Positions 1-7,219 of a stretch of DNA of 10,961 bases are shown here, one piece after another. This stretch comes from an uncultured Clostridia bacterium. Lineage in GTDB: Bacteria > Bacillota > Clostridia > Christensenellales > Aristaeellaceae. Every line of letters begins with the position of its first letter. Position 1 is the stretch's first letter. The stretch is taken from the NCBI GenBank assembly GCA_946615495.1, contig CAMOHY010000052.1, positions 1 through 10,961 on the forward strand, read 5' to 3'. The notes under the pieces were generated by a model. The model was not told where the DNA came from. It did no database searches and saw only the letters and a program-made list of their open reading frames with translations. The translations under genes and the position numbers were made by a program.

Positions 1-550
1 CGGCCATCAGCCCGGCGGAAACCAGGGTGATGGGGAAGCCCTTCATGCAGGCGGGAATTTTGCTGCTCTCCAGCCGCTCGCGCACGCCCGCCATCAGCAC
101 GATGGCCAGCAGGAAGCCCAGAGCGGAGAAGGTGCCGTTGAGCACAGATTGGAGCAGGCCGTAATTGTTGTTCATATTCAGCGTGGCCACGCCCAGCACC
201 GCGCAGTTGGTGGTGATGAGGGGCAGGTAAATGCCCAAGGCGCTGTACAGGGTGGGGCTGCTCTTTTTCAGGAACATTTCCACAAACTGCACCAGCGCGG
301 CGATGACCAGAATGAAGGAAATGGTGCTCATATAGGTGAGCTCCAGGGGGATTAAAAGCAGGTTATAGATGAGCCAGCAGAACAGGGACGCGATGGTCAT
401 AACGAAGGTGACGGCCAGGCCCATGCTCACGCTGGTTTCCACCTTGCTGCTCACGCCCAGGAAGGGGCAGCAGCCCAGGAACCGGTTGAAAATGAAGTTA
501 TGGGTCAGTATGCAGCTGACCATGAACAGCAGGATTTCTACGATGCTCAT
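1..550 (-). CDS. rnfA: Rnf complex membrane subunit RnfA (3' end cut by window edge)
   Basis: RnfA is one of the two homologous integral membrane subunits of the Rnf ferredoxin:NAD+ oxidoreductase. My translation of the minus strand from 550 gives 183 residues without a stop, so about ten residues of the usual ~193 lie outside. Family marks are visible: the N-terminal NFIFNRFLGCCPFLG stretch (residues 18-32) and LGIYLPLITTNCAVLG (105-120). From family knowledge, a conserved Cys in each of these two places (here C28 and C116) helps bind the iron centre within the membrane, together with the matching cysteines of RnfE. The ATG overlaps the rnfE stop by 4 nt (ATGA), with AAGGAGG ten bases upstream, so translation is probably coupled. 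RnfB is expected next but is beyond the edge. Confidence 0.93.
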   Translation of the reverse strand, partial: MSIVEILLFMVSCILTHNFIFNRFLGCCPFLGVSSKVETSVSMGLAVTFVMTIASLFCWLIYNLLLIPLELTYMSTISFILVIAALVQFVEMFLKKSSPTLYSALGIYLPLITTNCAVLGVATLNMNNNYGLLQSVLNGTFSALGFLLAIVLMAGVRERLESSKIPACMKGFPITLVSAGLMA

Positions 551-1185
551 GCCGCGTGTGCCTCCTTCTGTGCGTGTTTCCGCTCAACTTTTTTAACGAT
601 CAGGTTAAACAGGCCCAGCAGCAGCCCGAAGGTAAAGAAGCCGCCGGAGGCCAGCACGATGAGCAGCATGGGCTCATAGGAAGCGCCCAGCAATTGCATG
701 CCGAACACGGAGCCGTTGCCGATCAGTTCGCGGATGGCGCCCATCAGCGTCAGCGCCAGGGTGAAGCCGCAGCCCATGCCCAGGCCGTCCAGGGCGGAGG
801 GCAGGGGGGAATTTTTGCTGGCGAAGGCTTCGGCGCGGGCCAGGATGATGCAGTTGACCACGATCAGGGGAATGAACAGGCCCAGGCTTTCATACAGCGA
901 AGGCACGAAGGCCTGCATGAGCAATTGCACCATGGTAACGAAGGTGCAGATCACAACGATGAACGCGGGGATGCGCACCTGATCGGGAATGAACTTGCGC
1001 AGCATGGAAATGGCCACATTGGAGCACACCAGCACGAACGTGGCGGCCGCGCCCATGCCCAGGCCGTTCAGGGCGCTGGTGGTGACGGCCAGGGTGGGGC
1101 AGGTGCCCAGCACCAGGCGGAAGGTGGGGTTTTCGGGAATGATACCGTTAAAGAATACCTTTCCCAGGCTCTTTTTTTCGCTCAT
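547..1185 (-). CDS. rnfE: Rnf complex membrane subunit RnfE
   Basis: This 212-aa polytopic membrane protein is the RnfE/NqrD-type partner of RnfA in the Rnf complex. Recognisable features are LGTCPTLAVTTSALNGLGMG (residues 27-46), NCIILARAEAF (111-121) and a late DGLGMGCGFTLAL segment. C29 and C112 are the positions that in the family contribute to the intramembrane iron-sulphur site shared with RnfA. The basic C-terminal tail (KKVERKHAQKEAH) should be cytoplasmic. The start ATG overlaps the rnfD stop by 4 nt and has AAGGAGG upstream with a ten-base spacer. In the usual rnfCDGEAB order an rnfG gene precedes rnfE. Here rnfD runs straight into rnfE, so no separate rnfG is present at this place. 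Confidence 0.94.
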   Translation of the reverse strand: MSEKKSLGKVFFNGIIPENPTFRLVLGTCPTLAVTTSALNGLGMGAAATFVLVCSNVAISMLRKFIPDQVRIPAFIVVICTFVTMVQLLMQAFVPSLYESLGLFIPLIVVNCIILARAEAFASKNSPLPSALDGLGMGCGFTLALTLMGAIRELIGNGSVFGMQLLGASYEPMLLIVLASGGFFTFGLLLGLFNLIVKKVERKHAQKEAHAA

Positions 1186-2126
1186 GCTTTTTTGGCCTCC
1201 TTCTTATAGCCGTAAATCTTCCGGGGCAGGAAGCGATCGATGAGGGGCGTCGCGATGTTCATGAGCAGGATGCCGTAGGTAACGCCCTCCGGATAGCTGC
1301 CGAACTGGCGGATGAGAACGATGATGAGCCCGGCGCCGCAGGCGTAAATGACCTGCCCCCAGGGCGTGATGGGCGAGGTGACATAATCCGTAGCCATGAA
1401 CACCGCGCCAAAGAGCACGCCGCCGGACAGGGTGGCGATGAGGGCCGCCTCCGGGGTGACGCCGCCGATGAGCAGGGTAAAGAGGAACACGCTGCCCGTC
1501 ATGATGACGGGAATGCGCCAGGAAATGGTGCCGGTGATGACCAGGAAGAGGAACCCGGCCAGAATGGCGGCCTTGCACACTTCGCCGATGGTGCCGGGCA
1601 CCTGGCCCAGCAGCAATTGCACGATGGACGCGCTCTTGCTGGCCAGCGGCGTGGCGGTGGCCACGGCGTCCACACCGGCTTGGAAGTAGGTGGGGTTCAC
1701 GTAAGCGGAGGCGGTCATATGCACCGGCCAGGAGGCCAGCAGCACGGCGCGGGCCGCCAGGGCGGGATTGAGGAAATTATCGCCCAGGCCGCCAAAGAGC
1801 TGCTTGACGATCAGGATGGCGAAGGCGCTGCCGATCATGGCCATCCACCAGGGGGCGGTGGAGGGCAGGTTCAAGCCCAGAATCAGGCCCGTCACCAGCG
1901 CGGAAAAATCGTTGATGCGCACGGGCTGCTTGGCAATTTTCTGCCACAGGAATTCGCAGAGCACCGCCGTGGCCATGGAAATGAGCAGCACGGCCAGGGC
2001 CGGGAAACCGAAAGCATACACGCCCACCGCCGCCGTGGGCAGCAGGGCGATGAACACATACTGCATCAGCCGCTGGGTGGTAAGCGGGTTGTGCATATGG
2101 GGCGCGGTGGAAATTCTCAGGCTCAT
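1182..2126 (-). CDS. rnfD: Rnf complex membrane subunit RnfD (covalent FMN subunit)
   Basis: RnfD (314 aa, normal length) is a multi-pass membrane subunit that in the family carries a covalently attached FMN and contributes to ion transport. Visible marks include NDFSALVTGLILGLNLP (residues 72-88), NPALAARA (120-127), ATDYVTSP (245-252) and GSYPEGVTYGILLMN (276-290). The flavinylation site is D153-A-V-A-T-A-T159. The acceptor threonine (T159), the leading aspartate and the preceding alanine are kept, but the usual Ser/Thr three residues after the Asp is Ala and the usual Gly is Thr. The start ATG overlaps the rnfC stop by 4 nt, with AAGGAGG eight bases upstream. The FMN would be attached by the ApbE encoded at the head of the same operon. 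Confidence 0.94.
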   Translation of the reverse strand: MSLRISTAPHMHNPLTTQRLMQYVFIALLPTAAVGVYAFGFPALAVLLISMATAVLCEFLWQKIAKQPVRINDFSALVTGLILGLNLPSTAPWWMAMIGSAFAILIVKQLFGGLGDNFLNPALAARAVLLASWPVHMTASAYVNPTYFQAGVDAVATATPLASKSASIVQLLLGQVPGTIGEVCKAAILAGFLFLVITGTISWRIPVIMTGSVFLFTLLIGGVTPEAALIATLSGGVLFGAVFMATDYVTSPITPWGQVIYACGAGLIIVLIRQFGSYPEGVTYGILLMNIATPLIDRFLPRKIYGYKKEAKKA

Positions 2127-3574
2127 TTGTTCGCTCCTCCTTCCGAACTGCCCGCATGGCCTGCGCTTTGCTTGCCCATGCTATCTGAGTCCTTTGGGGC
2201 TGACGCGTTCCGCGCCGCAGCCCCGGAAGGGGGCTGCTTCTTAGCGGCTGCCCTGGCCTTGGCTTCTGCGGTGATGTGATCCTTGCAGAATTTGAAGGAC
2301 GGGGTGAGCCACCGGCGGGACGGGCATTGGTAAGCGCAGGAGCCGCACAGGATGCAGTCCATCACGTGCAGCTTTTCCGCCGCCGCGAAATCGCTCTTAT
2401 CGGCGGCCACCTTGATCTGGTAGGGATTCAGGCCGATGGGGCAGGCCTGCACGCACCGGCCGCAGTGGATGCAGGGGCTTTCATCCTTGCTGTGGGACTG
2501 CCGTTCGTTGAGCACCACGATACCGTTGGTGGATTTCATGATGGGCATCTGGTCGTTGGGGATGCAGATGCCGGTCATCATGCCGCCGAACACCACCTTG
2601 CCGGGGGTTTCGGAATAGCCGCCGCAGGTGCCGATGATGTCCTCGGTGATGGTGCCGATGCGAAGCAGCAGGTTGGCGGGATTGCGCACGCAGCCGGTCA
2701 CGGTGCAGATGCGGCTGATTAAAGGCTTGCCGTCGATAATGGCGTCGGCGATGGCGGCGCAGGTGCCCACGTTGAGCACCACCACATGGGCGTCGATGGG
2801 CAGCCCGCCGGAGGGCACCTGGCGGCCCGTGATGGCTTCGATCAGCTGTTTTTCACCGCCCTGGGGGTACTTGGTTTTCAGGGCCTGAACGCTCACGCCC
2901 TCCCGGCCGCTGGCGGCCTTGGCCATGGCCTCGATGGCCTCTTTTTTGTTGTCCTCAATGCCGATAATGCCCTTTTTCACGTTCAGCGCCCGCATCACGG
3001 CCCGCAGGCCGTCCACAATGCGGGTGGAATGCTCCAGCATCAGGCGGTAATCGGCGGTCAAATGGGTTTCGCATTCCGCGCCGTTGACCACGATGGTGTC
3101 GCAGGTGGCGCCTTCCCGGAAGGTGAGCTTCACATGGGTGGGGAAGCTGGCGCCGCCCATGCCGGTGATGCCCGCCGCCTGAATGGCGGGAATAACGGCC
3201 TTGGGGTCCACCCGCTCCACGCTGCCCAGGGGATGCAGCTCCACCCAGGTGTCGGCAAAATCATTTTTAATGGTCACGGCCTGCACGTTGCCCGCGCCCA
3301 GGGAGGGAATGGAATCCACAGAAACCACTTCGCCGGAAACGCTGGCGTGCACCGGCACGCTCATAAAGCCCTGGGCTTCGCCGATGACCTGGCCGATATC
3401 CACATGGTCGCCCTTTTTGACGCAGGGCTTGGCGGGCGCGCCGATGTTCATGGCCATGGAAATCACCACGGAATCGGACACGTATTCCCGGACGGGAAGA
3501 TCGCGCGTGGGGCCTTTGCCCTCGTGCATGTTATGCAGGGGATGAATGCCCCGCTTAAATGTTTTTGTAAGCAA
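2123..3574 (-). CDS. rnfC: Rnf complex subunit RnfC (NADH-binding, two 4Fe-4S clusters)
   Basis: RnfC is the peripheral cytoplasmic subunit where NAD+/NADH exchanges electrons through FMN and iron-sulphur clusters. The 483-aa protein has the N-terminal barrel-like domain (residues ~1-100), the glycine-rich GMGGASFPTH nucleotide/FMN loop (138-147), and two CxxCxxCxxxCP ferredoxin motifs at C368/C371/C374/C378 and C407/C410/C413/C417. The tail after ~445 is low-complexity Ala/Lys/Ser and probably disordered. The start is a TTG: it lies eight bases behind a perfect AAGGAGG (3583-3589), and the next in-frame ATG (residue 16) is inside the conserved N-terminus and lacks such a site. The gene follows the giant RnfG-like gene by 33 nt and overlaps rnfD by 4 nt. 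Confidence 0.95.
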   Translation of the reverse strand: MLTKTFKRGIHPLHNMHEGKGPTRDLPVREYVSDSVVISMAMNIGAPAKPCVKKGDHVDIGQVIGEAQGFMSVPVHASVSGEVVSVDSIPSLGAGNVQAVTIKNDFADTWVELHPLGSVERVDPKAVIPAIQAAGITGMGGASFPTHVKLTFREGATCDTIVVNGAECETHLTADYRLMLEHSTRIVDGLRAVMRALNVKKGIIGIEDNKKEAIEAMAKAASGREGVSVQALKTKYPQGGEKQLIEAITGRQVPSGGLPIDAHVVVLNVGTCAAIADAIIDGKPLISRICTVTGCVRNPANLLLRIGTITEDIIGTCGGYSETPGKVVFGGMMTGICIPNDQMPIMKSTNGIVVLNERQSHSKDESPCIHCGRCVQACPIGLNPYQIKVAADKSDFAAAEKLHVMDCILCGSCAYQCPSRRWLTPSFKFCKDHITAEAKARAAAKKQPPSGAAARNASAPKDSDSMGKQSAGHAGSSEGGANK

Positions 3575-3607
3575 TGTCCGTGCCTCCTTCTTCTCGATAT
3601 CGCCCGG

Positions 3608-6600
3608 TCACTGCTGCCCGGCGAGGGAGTTTTCGTAAGCCTGGTTGAGCGCGATGACCACAGCCTGGGTCATGTATTCAGGAACGCCCGCCACCTGGCA
3701 GTCCGCAGCGTTCAGGGGCATGGGCTGGCCCAGCAGGGCGGCCCACTCGTCCACGGCGGTGGTTTCTTCCCCGGCGCTGTGTTCTCCGATGGGGGAGGTG
3801 CGCACGCTGACGAAGGACAGCTTGCCATCCTCAAAACGGGCGTCGGCCCGCACGCGGCTAAAGAAGATCACGCATTCGCCGCTGGACAGCACGGCGTCTC
3901 CGGGCGCCTGCGGGAGCGTATTTTCCTGGGAAAGCGCGCCGGGATACGCCTGGTTGATGGCGATGGCCACAGCGGCGGTGTAGGGATCAGGCTGATCGGT
4001 GTCCAGGGGCAGGGAAGCGCCGGTGAATTTTTCCTGCATGGCGCTTTCCTTTTCGCTGGGCTGGTAGGCTTCTTCGCCCACCTGCTTATCGGCCACGGTG
4101 AGGGCGGCCACCTTGCCGTCCTCAAACTGGGCGCTCACCTGAATGGCGGTAAAGAAGGAGATCACTTCGCTGGTGTACCAGCCGTCCTCCTGGCTGGGCT
4201 GGGCCACGATGAGCACCGTGGGGCCGTCCGCGCCGCCGATGACGCCGTTTTCGTCCTCGCCTGCGGCGTTTTCATCCACCAGCACGGAAACCAGGTTTTT
4301 ATCCCCGCCGTTGGCGTAATAGGCGGTGTTGATGGCGCTGGCCACCAGGGCGGCGAAGGGGGATTCCTGACGGCTTACATCCAAAGGCAGGCTGCGGGCC
4401 AGGAACAAATCCTTCATTTGGCCGTCCTGTTCGCTCAGGGTATAAGCCTGATCGCTGCCCACGGGCTTTTCCATCACCACCAGGCCGGCCACGGTATCCT
4501 GCACGAAGGAGACCTTCACCTGGATATCGGTGGACAGGGAGGTGATGCCGATGGAGTGGCGCACATCCTTGAAATCAGCGGGAAGGGCGGGCTGCTTCTC
4601 TTCTTCCTGAGCAGCCTCCGCCACGGCGGCGGGAGCGTCGGGATGCTCTTTTAGGTATTGCTGATACGCCTGATTGAGCAGCACCGCGACGGAGAACACG
4701 TCGATATCCTCTTCCTCCACCGACACAGGCAGGGCGGCGCCCAGGAATTTTTCCTGCATGGCCGCTTCCAGCTCGCTGGGCGTTACGCTCAGGGCGGCTA
4801 CGAGGCCATTTTCCACTTGAGCGGTAAGCTTGATGAGCTTGCTGCCCGCGTTGATTTCGCCGGAGAAGGAAGTGGTCAGGGCTTCGCTTTCCGCACGCTG
4901 GCCGCCGCCGGAGAGGGCGTACGCCTCGTTCAGGGCGTCCACCACGGCGGTGGAGGTGACGGTGGCGCCGGAGATGGCGTCAATGTCGCTCAGGGTCAGG
5001 GGCATCTGCTTGCCAATGAACTGAGCCTGGAATTCTTCCTCCAGGGCCTTCGCGCCCAGGCCGGGCGTTTCGGCAAACTGACTGTCGCCGATGGTGAGGG
5101 CGGTGATTCTGCCCTCCTCATCGAAGGAAGCTTCCACGGCCACGGGGCCGCCAAAGCCCTGAGCGGAGGCGGAATAAGTGGCCCCGGCGCTTTCAGCGGC
5201 AGGCGCCTGGGCAGGAGCTTCCGCGGCGGCCAGGCTCTTTTCGTATGCTTTGTTAATGGCTTCCACCACGGCGGTGGAGGTGAAGGTGGCGCCGGAAATG
5301 GCGTCGATATCCTCCAGCGCCAGCGGCACGGCCTTGCCGATGAACTGGGCCTGGAATTCTTCCTCCAGGGCCTTCGCGCCCAGGCCGGGCGTTTCGGCAA
5401 AGCGCTTATCGCCGATGGAAATCCAAGTGATCCTGCCGTCCTCGAAGGCGGCTTCCACATATACGTCGCTTTCAAAGCCGAAGGCGTCCGCGCCGAAGGT
5501 GACGGCGGGCTTTTCATCCGCTTGGGCTTCGGGGGCGGAGGCGGGCTCCGCGCCGCGGCCCTGGGAAATATCATAGGCCTGGTTCAGGGCGTCCACCACG
5601 GCGGTAGAGGTGATGGTGGCGCCGGTGAGCGCGTCGATATCGGAAAGGGAGAGCGGCATTTGCTTGCCGATGAACTGGGCCTGGAAGTCATCCTCCAGCG
5701 CCCGCGCGCCCAGGCCGGGCGTTTCGGCAAACTGGCTGTCGCCGATGGAAATATAGGTGATCTTGCCTTCTTCATCGAAGGAAGCTTCCACAGCCACGGG
5801 GCCGCCGAAGCCCTGGGCGCTGGCGCTGTAAACCGCGCCGCCTTCGGGCTTTTCGGGCAGCTGAGCCTGGGGCGTTTCCACCACGATGCCCTTGCTGGCG
5901 TTGTACGCGCCGTTCAGGGCGTTCACCACGGCGGTGGAGGAAATGGTGGCGCCGGCGATCACGTCGATATCCGCCACTTCCAGGGGAGCTTTCTTGCCGA
6001 TGAACTGATACATGAAGTCGGGCTCCTTGACGCCCAGGCCAATATCCTCGGCAAAGCCTTCGTCGCCCACGCTCAGGTACGTCACCTGGTCGTTTTCATC
6101 GAAGGCGGCCTCCACGTACACGGGGCCGCGGAAGCCCTGGGCGGAAGCGCTGTACACGCCCTCCTCAGGCTTTTCGGGCATGGCAGGCGTTTCGGGCGCC
6201 ACAATTTCCGCGCCGCCGGCGATGGCGTAGGCGTCGTTCAGGGCGTTCACCACGGCGGTGGAGGAAATGGTGGCGCCGGCGATCACGTCGATATCCGCCA
6301 CTTCCAGGGGCATCTGCTTGCCGATGAACTGAATCATGAAGTCCGGCTCCACAACGCCCACGCCGATATCCTCGGCGAAGTTTTCGTCGCCTACGCTCAT
6401 GTAGGTAACTTTTCCGGCGCCGTCAAAGGCCGCTTCCACGTACACGGGGCCGCGGAAGCCCTTGCTGGAGGCGCTGAACACGCCGCTTTCGGGCTTGGCG
6501 GGCATTTCCACCCCGGCGATGCCCATCACGTCGCCCTTAATGTATTTTACGATATCGTTTACGCCGTTCACTACCGCGGTGGTGGTAATGGTGGCGCTGG

Positions 6601-7093
6601 TCAGCGCGTCCACGGTGCTGTCCGTGGCTTCGCCGCCCGCTTTGATATAGCTGAGGGGATAAAGCTTTCCTGCAAACTGTTCGGTAAACGCGGGCTCCTT
6701 GGAGCGCGCGCCCAAGCCGGCGGTTTCAGAGAAATTGGAACCGCCCACCGAAATTCCGCTGACGGTAAAGGTGTCCGGAGCTTTCTGGGTATCCACGCCC
6801 GCGATGACCTCCACCTTGCCGCCGAAGCCGTTTACCGTCTTCTGGGCGACGTAGCCAACGGTGTTTCCCTCTTTGAGCCCGGCATAGGCCCAATCCACCG
6901 ATGCGTTTTCGCCCAGCTCCAGCTCCTCAAAGCTGTCCGCATCGGGCAGGGCGCTTTTCCGGGCGTTTTCCGCCGTCAAAAGCGCCTGCTGGGCGATGGG
7001 TTCTTTGGTCAGGGCGTAGGTGCCGCCCAGGGCAAGACCGGCCACCAGGGTAATGATGAGCAGCACAGCCCAGCCAGGAAGTTGTTTTTTCAC
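3608..7093 (-). CDS. rnfG: Giant RnfG-like polyflavoprotein with ten FMN-binding-type modules
   Basis: RnfG is normally a ~200-aa single-pass protein with one FMN bound to a threonine outside the membrane. This protein has 1161 aa. A short basic N-terminus and one membrane helix (residues ~7-27) lead into a full RnfG domain (28-188) with site D162-ALTSA-T168. Five more FMN_bind modules follow, at about 202-292, 311-400, 420-511, 530-622 and 638-728, with acceptor threonines T275, T383, T493, T603 and T711, spaced 107-110 residues apart. Pro/Ala/Glu-rich linkers join them. Four further modules (739-814, 843-926, 970-1051, 1069-1155) keep the LPL...INQAY frame but lack the flavinylation motif. 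The start is GTG at 7093, seven bases behind AAGGAGG (7101-7107). The longer reading from an ATG at 7198 lacks such a site and adds non-conserved residues. It probably substitutes for the missing small rnfG; the function of the extra modules is inferred only. Confidence 0.88.
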   Translation of the reverse strand: MKKQLPGWAVLLIITLVAGLALGGTYALTKEPIAQQALLTAENARKSALPDADSFEELELGENASVDWAYAGLKEGNTVGYVAQKTVNGFGGKVEVIAGVDTQKAPDTFTVSGISVGGSNFSETAGLGARSKEPAFTEQFAGKLYPLSYIKAGGEATDSTVDALTSATITTTAVVNGVNDIVKYIKGDVMGIAGVEMPAKPESGVFSASSKGFRGPVYVEAAFDGAGKVTYMSVGDENFAEDIGVGVVEPDFMIQFIGKQMPLEVADIDVIAGATISSTAVVNALNDAYAIAGGAEIVAPETPAMPEKPEEGVYSASAQGFRGPVYVEAAFDENDQVTYLSVGDEGFAEDIGLGVKEPDFMYQFIGKKAPLEVADIDVIAGATISSTAVVNALNGAYNASKGIVVETPQAQLPEKPEGGAVYSASAQGFGGPVAVEASFDEEGKITYISIGDSQFAETPGLGARALEDDFQAQFIGKQMPLSLSDIDALTGATITSTAVVDALNQAYDISQGRGAEPASAPEAQADEKPAVTFGADAFGFESDVYVEAAFEDGRITWISIGDKRFAETPGLGAKALEEEFQAQFIGKAVPLALEDIDAISGATFTSTAVVEAINKAYEKSLAAAEAPAQAPAAESAGATYSASAQGFGGPVAVEASFDEEGRITALTIGDSQFAETPGLGAKALEEEFQAQFIGKQMPLTLSDIDAISGATVTSTAVVDALNEAYALSGGGQRAESEALTTSFSGEINAGSKLIKLTAQVENGLVAALSVTPSELEAAMQEKFLGAALPVSVEEEDIDVFSVAVLLNQAYQQYLKEHPDAPAAVAEAAQEEEKQPALPADFKDVRHSIGITSLSTDIQVKVSFVQDTVAGLVVMEKPVGSDQAYTLSEQDGQMKDLFLARSLPLDVSRQESPFAALVASAINTAYYANGGDKNLVSVLVDENAAGEDENGVIGGADGPTVLIVAQPSQEDGWYTSEVISFFTAIQVSAQFEDGKVAALTVADKQVGEEAYQPSEKESAMQEKFTGASLPLDTDQPDPYTAAVAIAINQAYPGALSQENTLPQAPGDAVLSSGECVIFFSRVRADARFEDGKLSFVSVRTSPIGEHSAGEETTAVDEWAALLGQPMPLNAADCQVAGVPEYMTQAVVIALNQAYENSLAGQQ
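3629..4879 (-). repeat. Four degenerate FMN_bind-like modules at the C-terminal end of the RnfG-like gene
   Basis: Residues 739-814, 843-926, 970-1051 and 1069-1155 align by eye with the flavinylated modules: a beta-rich start, an E/Q-rich helix ending in ALPV, SLPL or PMPL, then a VA.(A/L)(I/L)NQAY-type helix. In each, the segment that would carry D-x-x-S/T-G-A-T is deleted or replaced, so no FMN should be attached there. The last module has two cysteines (C1074, C1132) that could pair. Assignment as decayed or specialised copies of the same fold is an inference from this pattern. Confidence 0.72.
5025..5077 (-). repeat. 53-bp exact direct repeat, copy in module 6 (partner at 5349-5401)
   Basis: Bases 5025-5077 and 5349-5401 are identical over 53 bp, again 324 bp apart. 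They encode the FAETPGLGAKALEEEFQA region of modules 6 and 5. This is a second sign of recent module exchange within the gene. Confidence 0.93.
5349..5401 (-). repeat. 53-bp exact direct repeat, copy in module 5
   Basis: This is the partner of 5025-5077. The rest of module 5 differs much more from module 6, so the identity is confined to a patch, as expected from gene conversion. Confidence 0.93.
5911..5986 (-). repeat. 76-bp exact direct repeat, copy in module 3 (partner at 6235-6310)
   Basis: The 76 bases 5911-5986 are identical to 6235-6310, base for base including third codon positions, and lie exactly 324 bp (108 codons) apart. They code for the part of modules 3 and 2 from LEVADIDVIAGATISSTAVV into NALN. 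Identity at synonymous sites points to recent duplication or gene conversion. Confidence 0.95.
6235..6310 (-). repeat. 76-bp exact direct repeat, copy in module 2
   Basis: This is the partner of 5911-5986. It covers the flavinylation site of module 2 (acceptor T275) and the following helix. Confidence 0.95.
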
Positions 7094-7111
7094 GTTCCGT
7101 CCTCCTTGCTC

Positions 7112-7188
7112 TGTTTCCCGGAAGGAAGTGGGAAACACAGTTTCTTCTTTATCCCCGGAAACCGGGAAAAGGGCCGTCCCCCGGCCCT
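7112..7188 (-). promoter_or_regulatory. Three consecutive stem-loops in the leader between the NusG-II gene and the giant rnfG-like gene
   Basis: The 126-nt gap 7094-7219 holds three inverted repeats. The first in the direction of transcription pairs 7182-7188 with 7170-7176 (7 bp, AGGGCCG/CGGCCCT, 5-base loop) and is followed by TTTT. The second is CCCGG/CCGGG with a 3-base loop (7154-7166). The third is TGTTTCCC/GGGAAACA, 8 bp with a 10-base loop (7112-7137), ending just before the ribosome binding site at 7101-7107. The short U run makes full termination unlikely. Partial attenuation, RNA processing or 5' end stabilisation of the giant reading frame are all possible; I infer no specific ligand. 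Confidence 0.45.
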
Positions 7189-7219
7189 GGGAAAACATAG
7201 TAAGCTTTGTTTGCCCCGC

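Larger units (their letters stand above)
4910..6490 (-). repeat. Five tandem ~108-residue flavinylated FMN_bind modules inside the RnfG-like gene
   Basis: Modules 2 to 6 of the giant protein repeat with a period of about 324-330 bp. Each begins with a beta-rich YSASAQGF-type segment, passes through FAE(D/T).G.G and (Q/M).QFIGK..PL, and ends in DID-x-x-x-G-A-T followed by STAVV-(N/D/E)-A-(L/I)-N. Two subtypes are visible. Modules 2 and 3 have EDIG(V/L)GV and AGAT. Modules 4 and 6 are almost identical to each other, with AETPGLGA and TGAT or SGAT. Module 5 is divergent at its front but matches 4 and 6 towards its end. Confidence 0.9.

Noticed and set aside
4910..6490. CRISPR or non-coding tandem repeat
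   Set aside because: Period is ~324 bp in one open frame with protein-level conservation and Pro-rich linkers. These are protein modules.
7167..7188. Intrinsic terminator after the NusG-II gene
   Set aside because: The stem is good but only four U residues follow before CCC, and the operon context argues against full termination. It is kept only as a possible attenuator.
7094..7198. 35-residue N-terminal extension of the giant protein from an ATG at 7198
   Set aside because: No ribosome binding site there, and the extension precedes a normal basic-plus-helix N-terminus that starts at a GTG with a perfect site.
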